Assembly: GCF_000378485.1 (NCBI RefSeq)
Contig: NZ_KB899969.1
Coordinates: 62,001 to 126,000, forward strand
DNA length: 64,000 nucleotides
Source of the DNA: Flavobacterium rivuli WB 3.3-2 = DSM 21788
Lineage (GTDB): Bacteria; Bacteroidota; Bacteroidia; Flavobacteriales; Flavobacteriaceae
Direction of reading: 5' to 3'
Shown one piece after another: positions 16,704-26,600 of this stretch. The notes beneath the pieces were generated by a model that was given only the letters and a program-made list of their open reading frames with translations, searched no databases and had not been told where the DNA came from. The position numbers and the translations under genes were made by a program. Each line of letters begins with the position of its first letter. Position 1 is the stretch's first letter.

Positions 16704-18437
16704 TTAAAAAACGATCCTTTTGATCACTTTTCCTTTAGGAGTTGTAACTTCTACTATAACTACCTGCTGTTGTAGTTGCAGGCCTGTAACGGCAGTTTTA
16801 GTACTATTAATATTGGCCTGGCTGTAAAGTTTTCTGCCACTTGTATCATAAATAGCCACCCCTGTAATTAATGCATTTCCGGATGTGATTTGTAATGTGC
16901 TTTGCTCTTTAAAAACTATAATAGTGTTAGGGGTAAATTGTAGCGAATGAGCGTCTAAAACCTCAAAGGTTACCCAGTCGCTGTATTGCCCATCGCCACA
17001 AACGGTGCGAACATAAAAGTAAGCCGATTGTGCAGGGTCGTAGGGCTCATCGCTTGTAAAGTTATCTGTAACCGGGGTGCCATTACCTGTGGGTGGGCCG
17101 GGTACTGTGGTAAAAACATATTCATAACCCGTGGGTGCTGCGCCTAATATGGGCTCGCTCCAGTTTAAGTTAGCATGTGTCGAATCAGATAGTGTTACAG
17201 AAAGGGCATAAGGGGTAAAACATCCGGTAGCATCAATAACAGTAACCGAGTAATCTTCTGCCTCTCCCCATGAATGTTCCCCGCAGGGTTCGGGCGAGCC
17301 CTGAAAAGCGTTGCGTATCCTCATCCTGTATTGCCCTGCCGTAACATTAGCCGGGATGGGTATAGAACCAAGGTTAGCAGGAGAATTTAGCCCGCCTGTA
17401 AAAATGTACCGCTCGTTTTCCGAAAAAGTAAAATCGGTGTTCCAGTCTATCCAAACCCCATATAAATAAGTTCCGGACGGATGGGTCGCGGTAATTGAAA
17501 ATGAACCTCCGGGATAACTTGAAACCGAATGGCTTGCAGAATAGTCTGTGTATCCGCTAAACCCCGTGCCTGTATTATTTATATTAGTCTCGCCGCCTGC
17601 GGTAGTTATCCCGCTTATGTAATAAGCTGACGATGCCGTGTTTGATGGTATGCAGTATCCGCCATAAAAAGATACAGTTACCCACTCACTATTGCCGTCC
17701 TGCTCGCTGCATACAGAGCGTACATGCAGGTAATTATAGGCATCTGGTGTTATTGCTATATCCTGTACTGCTAATTGTGCAGTAAAAGTGCCGCTTGCCG
17801 GTGGAGTATTTGTTGTGGTAACAGCATACTCATACCCGCTTATTGTACCGGTATTAGGAACCTGCCAGTTTATTGCAGCATTTGTAGGAGAACTTACAGT
17901 AACTTCTGCATTTAAGGGAGTAGGGCAGGTAGCCGGAGGCGATAGTGTCCATTGCAGGGTAAAAGACCCCGAGGCAGAAAGCCCATCCTGCAACCAGTAA
18001 ACGTTTTGTGCAGTTCCGGTTAAATTTTGCCACACAACATTTTGTGTAGAAAAATTAGTACACCTTAATTGTGTCTGATTATCGCATGTGCCATAAAATG
18101 TAGCATTAACAAAGTTATATCCTGCTGTTGGCTGGCCTATTGTGAGTATATAGTTATTGGGCACAGATATGTAATAGAATAAATCGGGAGAAGTACCACC
18201 ACCGCACGATGCCGATGCGTTATTGCCTGCATTTGTAGTACTGGATGTGTAGGGGCTTATAAGGGTTGCAAGGTTTATGGCCGTGGCACAGGTTTCGCCA
18301 GATTGCGCTTTACTAAATAAAGGGCTTAGCAGGGCCAGGGCTAAAAGCAGGATTTTGTATGTAGCCCTAAACATATTAACCGGTAGTGTGGTAAGGATTG
18401 AGATTTTTTTAAAATTGATAAAATAATTTTTTTTCAT
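16704..18437 (-). CDS. GevC: minimal T9SS-secreted GEVED protein
   Basis: At 577 residues this is the smallest family member. It consists of a signal peptide (ends FSKAQ, about 45), one PPC-like module starting GETCATAINLATL (47-170), FN3, one terminal-type GEVED (266-405, closing GEAEDYSVTV), FN3 and the type C sorting tail (ends KVIKRIVF). This is the terminal cassette common to all seven paralogues, without the variable GEVED-FN3 units. Its calcium-like motif is altered to DWNTDFTFSENE. It could be the ancestral form, a deletion product, or a specialised short version. It is read toward R1 and separated from it by a strong terminator. Confidence 0.9.
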   Translation of the reverse strand: MKKNYFINFKKISILTTLPVNMFRATYKILLLALALLSPLFSKAQSGETCATAINLATLISPYTSSTTNAGNNASASCGGGTSPDLFYYISVPNNYILTIGQPTAGYNFVNATFYGTCDNQTQLRCTNFSTQNVVWQNLTGTAQNVYWLQDGLSASGSFTLQWTLSPPATCPTPLNAEVTVSSPTNAAINWQVPNTGTISGYEYAVTTTNTPPASGTFTAQLAVQDIAITPDAYNYLHVRSVCSEQDGNSEWVTVSFYGGYCIPSNTASSAYYISGITTAGGETNINNTGTGFSGYTDYSASHSVSSYPGGSFSITATHPSGTYLYGVWIDWNTDFTFSENERYIFTGGLNSPANLGSIPIPANVTAGQYRMRIRNAFQGSPEPCGEHSWGEAEDYSVTVIDATGCFTPYALSVTLSDSTHANLNWSEPILGAAPTGYEYVFTTVPGPPTGNGTPVTDNFTSDEPYDPAQSAYFYVRTVCGDGQYSDWVTFEVLDAHSLQFTPNTIIVFKEQSTLQITSGNALITGVAIYDTSGRKLYSQANINSTKTAVTGLQLQQQVVIVEVTTPKGKVIKRIVF

Positions 18438-18606
18438 TGGTTATTGGTTGATTGTGCCCTAAAGTAATGAAATTTAATGTGTTATTAATAGTACTTTTCT
18501 TAATGCATAAGGCTGTTAAGGATATTTTTGTTAATCTCTTAATTAATTAAGTGTTTTATGGGGTGCTAATTATAATTGTTTAAATAAGAGGCTATAAAAA
18601 TACAAA

Positions 18607-18629
18607 AGCCCCACGCATAGCGTGGGGCT
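18607..18629 (-). terminator. gevD terminator, CCCCACGC family
   Basis: AGCCCCACGC and GCGTGGGGCT form a perfect 10-bp stem with an ATA loop. On the minus strand TTTTG follows. It lies 29 bases after the gevD stop. Confidence 0.9.
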
Positions 18630-18657
18630 CATGATAATATTTAAAGTAAAAAAGGTA

Positions 18658-21600
18658 TTAGAAAACGATCCTTTTTGTTACTTTTCCTTTTGCAGTAGTA
18701 ACTTCTACTATAATTACCTGCTGTTGTATGGGCATATCTGTAACAGTTGTTTGTGTACTATTAATGTTTGCCTGGCTGTAAAGCATCCTGCCGCGTGTAT
18801 CATAAACTGCAATACCTGTCATTAAAGTAGTGCCGCTCGTTATGTTTATTGCGTTGCCATCTTTGTAAACAATTACATTGTTAGCGTTAAGCTGAGGGTT
18901 ATCTGTGCCAAGAATCTGATTACCTACCCAGTTGCTAAATTCGCCACCGCCACAAACACTGCGTACAAAAAGATAAACAGATTGTGCCGGATCGTACTCT
19001 GCATCGCCCACGAAGAAAGTGTCTGTAAATGTGCCGCTACCGGTTGGGGCAGTAGCAGTTGGGCTAAATACATATTCGTAACCTGAAGGTGTACCGCCTA
19101 ATTGCGGAGGGCTCCAGCCAAGGTTTGCATAGCCGGCATCAGCAACTGTTATAACAGGGTTAGATGGAGGGAAGCAGCTTGGTGTAGCAACAATATTAAT
19201 TGTATAGTCTTCTGTTTCGCCGTATCCCTGATCGCCGCACGGAGAATTTAAGACTCCTAAATGAGCATTACGTATTCTCATCCTGTAAGATCCTACAGGG
19301 GTTCCTAAAGGTACCGTTATACTGGCAAGAGTTGCCGGAGATGTTAAATAGCCTGAGTTAATTACCCTTTCGCCATTGTCTGTAAAATCATAATTACTAT
19401 TCCAGTCTATCCATACATTGTATAGGTAAGTATCTGAAGGATTAGGAGTAGTTGCAGTTATTACAAATGAGCCTCCCGCGTAAGTAGACAGCGACTGTGT
19501 AGCTGTAAAATCAGAATAAGCGCTAAATCCGGTACTCGTGTTAGATAGGTTTGTTTCTGCACCTCTGGTACTAATACTGCTTATATAATATTCTGTAGAG
19601 TTTGTATTTGTAGGCAGGCAATATCCGCTAAAGAACGGGAATGTTACCCAGATGCTGGTTCCATCTTCTCCACAAACAGAACGTACATGTAAAAAGCTAT
19701 CTACATTAGGGCTTACTGCAACCCCCGTAGCCGATGTCTCTGTAGTATATGTGCCACTTTCCGGTGGGGTTTCAGATGTTGTTACGGCATATTCGTAACC
19801 TGCCGGTGCTCCTGTGTTAGGAACCATCCAGCTTACATTTGTTGTAGTAAGCGATGTTACAAACGTATCAAGTTCTCTTGGCCTGTCGCAGGCAGCAGGA
19901 GGCGCTAATGACCACGCTAAAGTAAATGCGCCCGAAGTTCCGTTAAAACCATCCTGAACCCAATATACGGTTTTAGAAGACCCTGATATGTTTTCCCACA
20001 CTGTATTTGGATTTTCGCTGCCCACACTGGTACATGATAAAGATACCTGGTTGGCACAGCTGCCATAAAATGCGGCTCCCGCATAATCGTAGCCGGCATC
20101 TGTTACGCCAATAGTTAAAGTGTAACCATTAGGCACCTCTATAGAATAGTAAATATCCGGGCCAGAGCCGCTGCCGCATGTAGGCTCATAATCGTCTGCT
20201 GCGCCTTCTGTACTTGTTACTAATGGGCTTGTACGTGTGCCAAGGTTTATTGCATCGCTGCATATATCGCCACGTGTAAACTTAAACCTTTCAGAAATTA
20301 CCCATTCGCTAAAGTCGTTATCGCCACAATTTGTTCTTACATGCAGGTAATAGTAGGTGTCATCTGCTGCAAGAGCATAGCCTGTAACAGATGTAGCTGT
20401 TATAGGAGTTCCTGCTGATGGAGATGTAGTACTTGTTGTAACGGCATACTCATATCCTGCCGGAGTATGGCCAAGTAAAGGTGCCGTCCAGCTTAAGTTA
20501 ACGTTGCCAGATCCTATTACGTTTCCTGCCGGGCTAAGTGGCGTGTAACAAGTGGGTGGTACAGTAACATTAATAGTATAGTCTTCGTAAGCGCCATAAT
20601 AAATTATATCGCACGGTGTAGCCTCGGTACTACCTGGAGTTCCTGCTATTCTTAAGCGGTGGTTGCCTAACGGTGCAGTTAACGGAATGGTAAAAGTGCT
20701 CCTTATTACAGATGTAACACCTTCCGGAGAGATGCCATTATAAATTAATTCGCTATCTTCAAAAATAAGGTTATCGTTTAAGTCTGCCCACATTTTTACG
20801 TTATATGGGGTATTGGTAAACAAACTTACACTGAATTGTTGCGTAACTCCCTGACCAATGTTTACAACCTGCGCACTAAAATCGCTATAAACTTCCTGAT
20901 CTGCAGTTGTATTATTTATACTTCCTATGGTAACATTTGTAATACCATCATTATCTACAGTTTGTGGCGCCGGTATACAATAACCATTGTAAAGGGATAT
21001 GGTTAACCATTCGCTAAAATCGCTACCTCCACAACTTGTTCTTACATGCAGGTAATTCGTGGCATTTGGTGTAATTGCTAAATTGTTAAGGGTGGTTGCT
21101 GTTGTCACAATACCTGTTGCCGGGGCTTCACTGGTAGCTGTAACGGCATACTCATATCCTGCAGGAACGGTGCCTAATGCAGGGGCTGTCCAGCTTACAG
21201 TGGCCAATCCTGATGCCTGAGACACTGCTGCAAAATTTGCAGGTGCGTAGCAGCTTGGCGGTGCAATTACATTTAGGGTGTAGTCTTCAAAATCGCCATA
21301 ATTATTATTAGAGCATGGCACGGGACCCTGGCGGTCTGCAGGAAGGGCACCTATCCTTAAACGGTGGTTGCCTAAAGCTGCTGTTAACGGTACTGTAATG
21401 TAACCATTTAATAGTGCACGCTCTGTTCTGGCCGATGTGCCGGTGTAAACTTCTTCGCCTGCATCGTCAAAATCAAGGTCGTTGTTCCAGTCTACCCATA
21501 TTTTTGTAGTGTAAGCGTTATTGGCAGTATTAAAACTAATGCTAAACTGCTTACTAACTCCCTGCCCAATTGCCGCTACCTGATCTGTGTAGTTTTCATA

Positions 21601-23277
21601 ACGCACCGAAGATGGAGTGCCGGTGTTGTTAATTGTGCCAATTGTAAAATTAGTAATACCATCGCCATCAACATATCCCGGCTCCGGCGTGCAGTACCCA
21701 TTATAATAGGTAGCTGTCATCCATTCGCTATAGTCGTTACCGCCACAATTTGTCCTTACATGTATATAGTTAACAGCATTTGCCGTTACAGTAACATTGT
21801 TAGCATTTGTAGCTGTAACAGCTGTGCCGGTAGCAGGAGGGGTAGCGGTTATTGTAACAGCATACTCATAACCTGCCGGTGCAGTGCCCAGTGATGGCGC
21901 AGTCCAGCTTATGTTTGCAACTCCTGCTGCTACACTAACACCCGTAGGGTTTAACGGTGTAAAGCAGCTTGGGGGTGTTGTAACATTTATAGTGTAGTCT
22001 TCAAATGTTCCTAAAAAATCGGTATAACAGGGTACAAGTTCCTGGCCAAAGGTAAGGCCGCCACCTAATCTTAAACGATGGGCACCGAGCGAAGCATTCG
22101 CAGGAACGGTTATTGTGCCCGATAATACATCTACAGCTCTGTTAGCAGAGGTACCGGCATATACATGTTCTCCTTCATCGTCAAAATCAAGGTCGTTGTT
22201 CCAGTCTACCCATATCCCTACCCTGTAAGAAGTTCCTGTACTAAGGGTTACACTAAATGTTTTGGTAACACCCTGCCCAACACTTGCTGCAAGATTTGTA
22301 AAATTGCCATAGTTACCGTCTTCAGTAAGGGTTTCATTATTAATAGTACCAAATGTAAAATTAGTAATGCCTTCCCCGTTTACTAATGCGGGTGTAGGTA
22401 CACAAACGCCGTTGTAAAAACTGGCGGCTACCCATTCGCTATAGTTGTTGTTTCCGCAGTTTGACCTAACGTAAATATATCCCGTTACATCCAATGGTAC
22501 TGTTATTCCGGTAACAGATGTTGCCGTAACAGCGGTACCGCTTGCAGGTGGCGTAGCCGTAGTGGTAATAGCATACTCATATCCGGTTGCTGTAGTACCG
22601 TTAGCCGGTGCTGCCCAACTTAAGTTTATTGTGCCCGGGCCGGCATTAACTACTGCAAGGTTGCGTGGTAAAAAACAAGTGGGCGTTGTAGTTACGTTAA
22701 TTGTATAATCTTCATAAGCAGCGGCATTAAACCCGGTATAACAAGGTAGAACAGGAGCTGCATAATCTGGGGTTATACCTATTCTTAAATGGTGATTACC
22801 TAACGTAGCCGTTGCAGGTACCGCTATATTTCCTGTTACTGTTGCTGTAATGGTAGATTCGGTTATTTCTGTTAAAGCCTGCTCGCCTGTTTCAAAAATG
22901 TTATTATTATTCCAGTCTACCCATACTTTAACATTGTAGCCGGAGCCGGTAGCAATAGTTACACTTATAGGATATGAAACTCCCTGGCCCAGGTTTACAA
23001 CCTGCGATGTGTAGTCGCCATAGTTTGGTGTTTCTAACCGGGTAGTATTATTTATGCTGCCTATATTTACATTTGTAATTCCATCGCCATCTACATAATC
23101 CGGAGCTGGTATGCATAGTTCTGTTTGTGCAAAAACTTGTGCAGAACTAAAAATAAATAGCGATGCCATTGCAAGTGTCATCCTTTTTGCAAACCGGGCA
23201 ACTGGCCGGTTAATGCCAGCCAATAGGGTAGGTGAGGTGCCGGAACCCTGGCTTGCTAAGTTGTAATGTCTTTTCAT
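18658..23277 (-). CDS. GevD: T9SS-secreted GEVED/FN3 repeat protein
   Basis: The protein has 1539 residues. Modules: signal peptide with a long N-region (ends VFAQ, about 51), then four GEVED-FN3 units (about 52-290, 291-530, 531-771, 772-1010), a PPC-like module (1011-1138), FN3, terminal GEVED (1232-1372, closing GETEDYTINI), FN3 and type C sorting tail (1467-1539, ending KVTKRIVF). The fourth FN3 is the special YYYLHVR subtype that precedes PPC in this family. Internal GEVEDs start with a VDGDGITN-like motif and carry WVDWNNDLDFDD. The architecture is the same as GevF. Three CGTGACA repeats lie 141-169 bases upstream. Confidence 0.92.
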   Translation of the reverse strand: MKRHYNLASQGSGTSPTLLAGINRPVARFAKRMTLAMASLFIFSSAQVFAQTELCIPAPDYVDGDGITNVNIGSINNTTRLETPNYGDYTSQVVNLGQGVSYPISVTIATGSGYNVKVWVDWNNNNIFETGEQALTEITESTITATVTGNIAVPATATLGNHHLRIGITPDYAAPVLPCYTGFNAAAYEDYTINVTTTPTCFLPRNLAVVNAGPGTINLSWAAPANGTTATGYEYAITTTATPPASGTAVTATSVTGITVPLDVTGYIYVRSNCGNNNYSEWVAASFYNGVCVPTPALVNGEGITNFTFGTINNETLTEDGNYGNFTNLAASVGQGVTKTFSVTLSTGTSYRVGIWVDWNNDLDFDDEGEHVYAGTSANRAVDVLSGTITVPANASLGAHRLRLGGGLTFGQELVPCYTDFLGTFEDYTINVTTPPSCFTPLNPTGVSVAAGVANISWTAPSLGTAPAGYEYAVTITATPPATGTAVTATNANNVTVTANAVNYIHVRTNCGGNDYSEWMTATYYNGYCTPEPGYVDGDGITNFTIGTINNTGTPSSVRYENYTDQVAAIGQGVSKQFSISFNTANNAYTTKIWVDWNNDLDFDDAGEEVYTGTSARTERALLNGYITVPLTAALGNHRLRIGALPADRQGPVPCSNNNYGDFEDYTLNVIAPPSCYAPANFAAVSQASGLATVSWTAPALGTVPAGYEYAVTATSEAPATGIVTTATTLNNLAITPNATNYLHVRTSCGGSDFSEWLTISLYNGYCIPAPQTVDNDGITNVTIGSINNTTADQEVYSDFSAQVVNIGQGVTQQFSVSLFTNTPYNVKMWADLNDNLIFEDSELIYNGISPEGVTSVIRSTFTIPLTAPLGNHRLRIAGTPGSTEATPCDIIYYGAYEDYTINVTVPPTCYTPLSPAGNVIGSGNVNLSWTAPLLGHTPAGYEYAVTTSTTSPSAGTPITATSVTGYALAADDTYYYLHVRTNCGDNDFSEWVISERFKFTRGDICSDAINLGTRTSPLVTSTEGAADDYEPTCGSGSGPDIYYSIEVPNGYTLTIGVTDAGYDYAGAAFYGSCANQVSLSCTSVGSENPNTVWENISGSSKTVYWVQDGFNGTSGAFTLAWSLAPPAACDRPRELDTFVTSLTTTNVSWMVPNTGAPAGYEYAVTTSETPPESGTYTTETSATGVAVSPNVDSFLHVRSVCGEDGTSIWVTFPFFSGYCLPTNTNSTEYYISSISTRGAETNLSNTSTGFSAYSDFTATQSLSTYAGGSFVITATTPNPSDTYLYNVWIDWNSNYDFTDNGERVINSGYLTSPATLASITVPLGTPVGSYRMRIRNAHLGVLNSPCGDQGYGETEDYTINIVATPSCFPPSNPVITVADAGYANLGWSPPQLGGTPSGYEYVFSPTATAPTGSGTFTDTFFVGDAEYDPAQSVYLFVRSVCGGGEFSNWVGNQILGTDNPQLNANNVIVYKDGNAINITSGTTLMTGIAVYDTRGRMLYSQANINSTQTTVTDMPIQQQVIIVEVTTAKGKVTKRIVF

Positions 23278-23417
23278 GTTTGTTTTGTTTTCTTTTTTTG
23301 TGCTTAAATATAAATTTATGATTCCGTAAAGTACGGTTTACACATAAAGCCTATATTCAGGCGCGGATAAAATTAGATATAAAAACTAATGAGTATGTGC
23401 TTTATTATGTGATAAAG

Positions 23418-23446
23418 CGTGACAGGCATCGTGACATTTCGTGACA
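23418..23446 (-). promoter_or_regulatory. Three direct CGTGACA repeats upstream of gevD
   Basis: CGTGACA occurs at 23418-23424, 23430-23436 and 23440-23446, that is at 12- and 10-base steps, about one helix turn. It lies 141-169 bases before the gevD start. Element A (upstream of gevA) and element B (upstream of gevF) each contain GTGACA, and B also has CGTGACG. A common regulator site is a fair reading. The rest of the 270-base gap holds no gene. Confidence 0.5.
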
Positions 23447-23548
23447 TGTATTTAAAGAATATATTTGTAAAGCTTACAGCTATAATTATTTATCCTTAAT
23501 TAAGCTAAATAATCCTTTAGTAGTCTATGTATTTTCATGTAAACAAAA

Positions 23549-23576
23549 AAATCCCCACGCGTTAGCGTGGGGATTT
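23549..23576 (-). terminator. gevE terminator, CCCCACGC family
   Basis: AAATCCCCACGC and GCGTGGGGATTT form a perfect 12-bp stem with a GTTA loop. A long T tract follows on the minus strand, 26 bases after the gevE stop. Confidence 0.92.
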
Positions 23577-23602
23577 CACAAATTAAATACAAACAACAAA
23601 TA

Positions 23603-26600
23603 TTAAAAAACAATTCGTTTGCTTACTGTACCTTTTGCAGTTGTTACTTCTAGAATAATTACCTGTTGCTGTATTTGCAGGTTAGTAATTACCGTATTAG
23701 TTGCATTAATGTTACTTTGCGTATAAAGTTTGCTTCCGCGGATATCATATATAGTAAGGCCGGTCATTAACGTGGTGCCTGTAGTTATGTTTATGGCGTT
23801 GCCCTCTTTATATACTATAACATTATTTGCAGCAAGTTCTGGCGATGTAACGTCAAGAACCGCCCTGCTTACCCATTCGCTATAATCGCCCTCGCCGCAG
23901 GTACTGCGAACAAAAAGGTAGTTAGAAACGGCAGGGTTATATACTTCATCAAATATAAATGTTGCCGTGGTAGCAGTACCGTTACCCGTAGGGGCAGTAG
24001 CTGTTGGGCTAAATACATATTCGTAACCTGCAGGTGTACCTCCTAACAATGGGGCACTCCAGCTAAGGTTTGCCGTTGTAACGTCTGATGGTGCTACTGT
24101 AAGCCCAAAAGGAGGGAAACATGTAGGGGCAGCGCCCACAACTATAGTATAGTCTTCAGCCTCTCCCGATGTTACGTCGCCACATGCAGGGATAAAAGTA
24201 TCTGTAAAGGCATTTCTTATCCTCATTCTGTAGGTGCCCTGTGGTGTGCCTGCCGGTATTGCAATGTTACCTAAAGCTGCCGGAGACACTAATCGTGTTG
24301 TGCTGATTACCCTTTCGCCTTCATCAGAAAAATCAAGGTTGTTGTTCCAGTCTATCCATACATTGTAAAGGTACTGGTTTGCTGCTACAGATGCTGTAGC
24401 CTGTATTGCAAACGAGCCACCCGGGTATGTTGTAACAGATTGTGTAGCTGTATAATCTGTATAAGCACTAAACTCTGTACTTGTGTTTAAAATATTAACC
24501 AATGCGCCGGTTGTGCTTACACTTGTAATGTAGTGCGCTGTAGATGTAGTACTTTCAGGAATACAGTAACCGCTAAAAAATGCATAAGTTACCCAAACAC
24601 TTGTACCATCGTTACCACATACAGATCGTACATGAAGGTAACTGTTAGTATTTGGTTCCATACCTGTTACGGTTACAGATGTTCCTGTAGTTGTTGTGCC
24701 ACTTGCAGGAGGTGTAGCCAATGTTGTAACGGCATATTCATAACCTGCGGGAGATCCTGTATTTGGCACGGTCCAGCTTGCTGTACCACTTGTAGTAGAT
24801 GTTAGGTTAACATCAAGTGTTCTTGGAATATCACACGCTACCGGAGGGGTAAGTGTCCAGGATAATGTAAAGGTACCTGCACTGGTTCCCCAGCCGTCCT
24901 GTACATAATAAACTGTTTTAGACGATCCTGTAAGATTTTCCCATGATGCCCTTTGTAAATCTTCATCGGCACATAATATCAGGGTTCTGGTATCGCAGCT
25001 ACCGTAAAATACAGAGTGTACAGAGTCATAATCGTTTTCTGTCTGGCCAATGTTTATAGTATAACCATTAGGAACTTCGATAGAATAAAAAATATCGGGG
25101 GCAGTACTTGAACTTGCGCAAGACGCAATAAAATCGTTAGCTGCACCTACTGTTGTACTGCTATACGGGCTTGTTTGTGCACCAAGGTCTACCGCAATGT
25201 TACAGGTTTCTCCGGCTAAATATTTAAACCCGGCAGATGTTACCCACTCGCTAAAGTCGCCATTGCCACAGCTTGTACGTACGTGCAGGTAGTAAAAAGT
25301 ATTATCGGCTATGCCGGTGTAACCATTTACAAATGGTACAGTAACAGCCGTACCGCTTGCAGGAGATACGTTGCTTATGGTATCTACAACGTACTCGTAA
25401 CCGGCAGGAGTTGTGCCAAGAGACGGCGCTGTCCAGGTTAAGTTAGCAGTATTTGCAGCAACCGCAATACCTGCAGGATTTGTAGGGGTAAAGCATAATG
25501 GTGGTGTTGTTACATTTACTGTGTAATCTTCAACCGCACCGTATAACATTGGCCCACAAGGTGTGGGTGCCGCATTATAAGAAGGTGTGTTAGCTATTCT
25601 TAAGCGGTGTTGCCCAAGTGCAGCAGTAGCAGGTAGTACAAACGTACCTGTTAAAGTAGCAGGGTTGGTATTTGCAGTAAGCCCTGTGTATAACAATTCA
25701 CCTTCATCTTCAAAATCCAGGTCGTCATTAAGGTCTATCCAGATCTTTATATTATTTGCAGAAAAAGAAGCCGTTGTAAGGCTAAACGGCTGCGTAACGC
25801 CCTGGCCAATGTTTACCACCTGTGCAGAATAATCTCCAAAATTTCCGGTTTCGGCAACGGTTGTATTATTAATGCTGCCTATTGTAACGTTTGTAATGCC
25901 TGTGCCGTTGCCATATTCTATAGCCGGTATACATACCCCATTGTAGAAGGGTATGGTTGCCCATTCGCTAAAGTCTCCGTTACCACAATTAGTTCGCACA
26001 TGTATGTAGCTTGTAGTGTTTACGGTTACAGTTACGTTTGCAACGCTGGTTGTAGCGTTTACGGTGCCTGCTGATGGTACTTCGTTAGTTGCTGTAACAG
26101 CATACTCATAACCTGCCGGGGTGCCACCATTTACAGGTGCCGTCCAGCTAACGCTTATTACGCCTGCTGCGGTAGATTGCGCTGTTAAAGCAGTAGGTGC
26201 ATAACAGCTTGGTGCTTCAGATACTGTTAGTGCGTAATCTTCAAACGATCCCATGCCAATAAAATAACACGGTGTAGCACTGCCAACACTTGCCGGCACA
26301 GCACCCACCCTCATGCGGTGATTGCCCAGCGTAGCCGTAAGCGGAACAGTGATAGTGCCGGTTACAGTTGCCCTTGTTGAAGCGGGAGATGAGATGCTGA
26401 AAACCTCTTCGCCTGCATCGTCAAAATCAAGGTCGTCGTTCCAGTCTACCCAAACTTTTGTGCTGTAGCTGTCATAAACAAAAAGGCTTATGCTAAGTGG
26501 CTGTGTAACGCCCTGGCCTATTGTTGCTGCCTGCGTTGTATAATCTGTATAAGGAACAGAGCCGCTTGTTGTATTATTAATGGCTCCTAATGTTACATTA

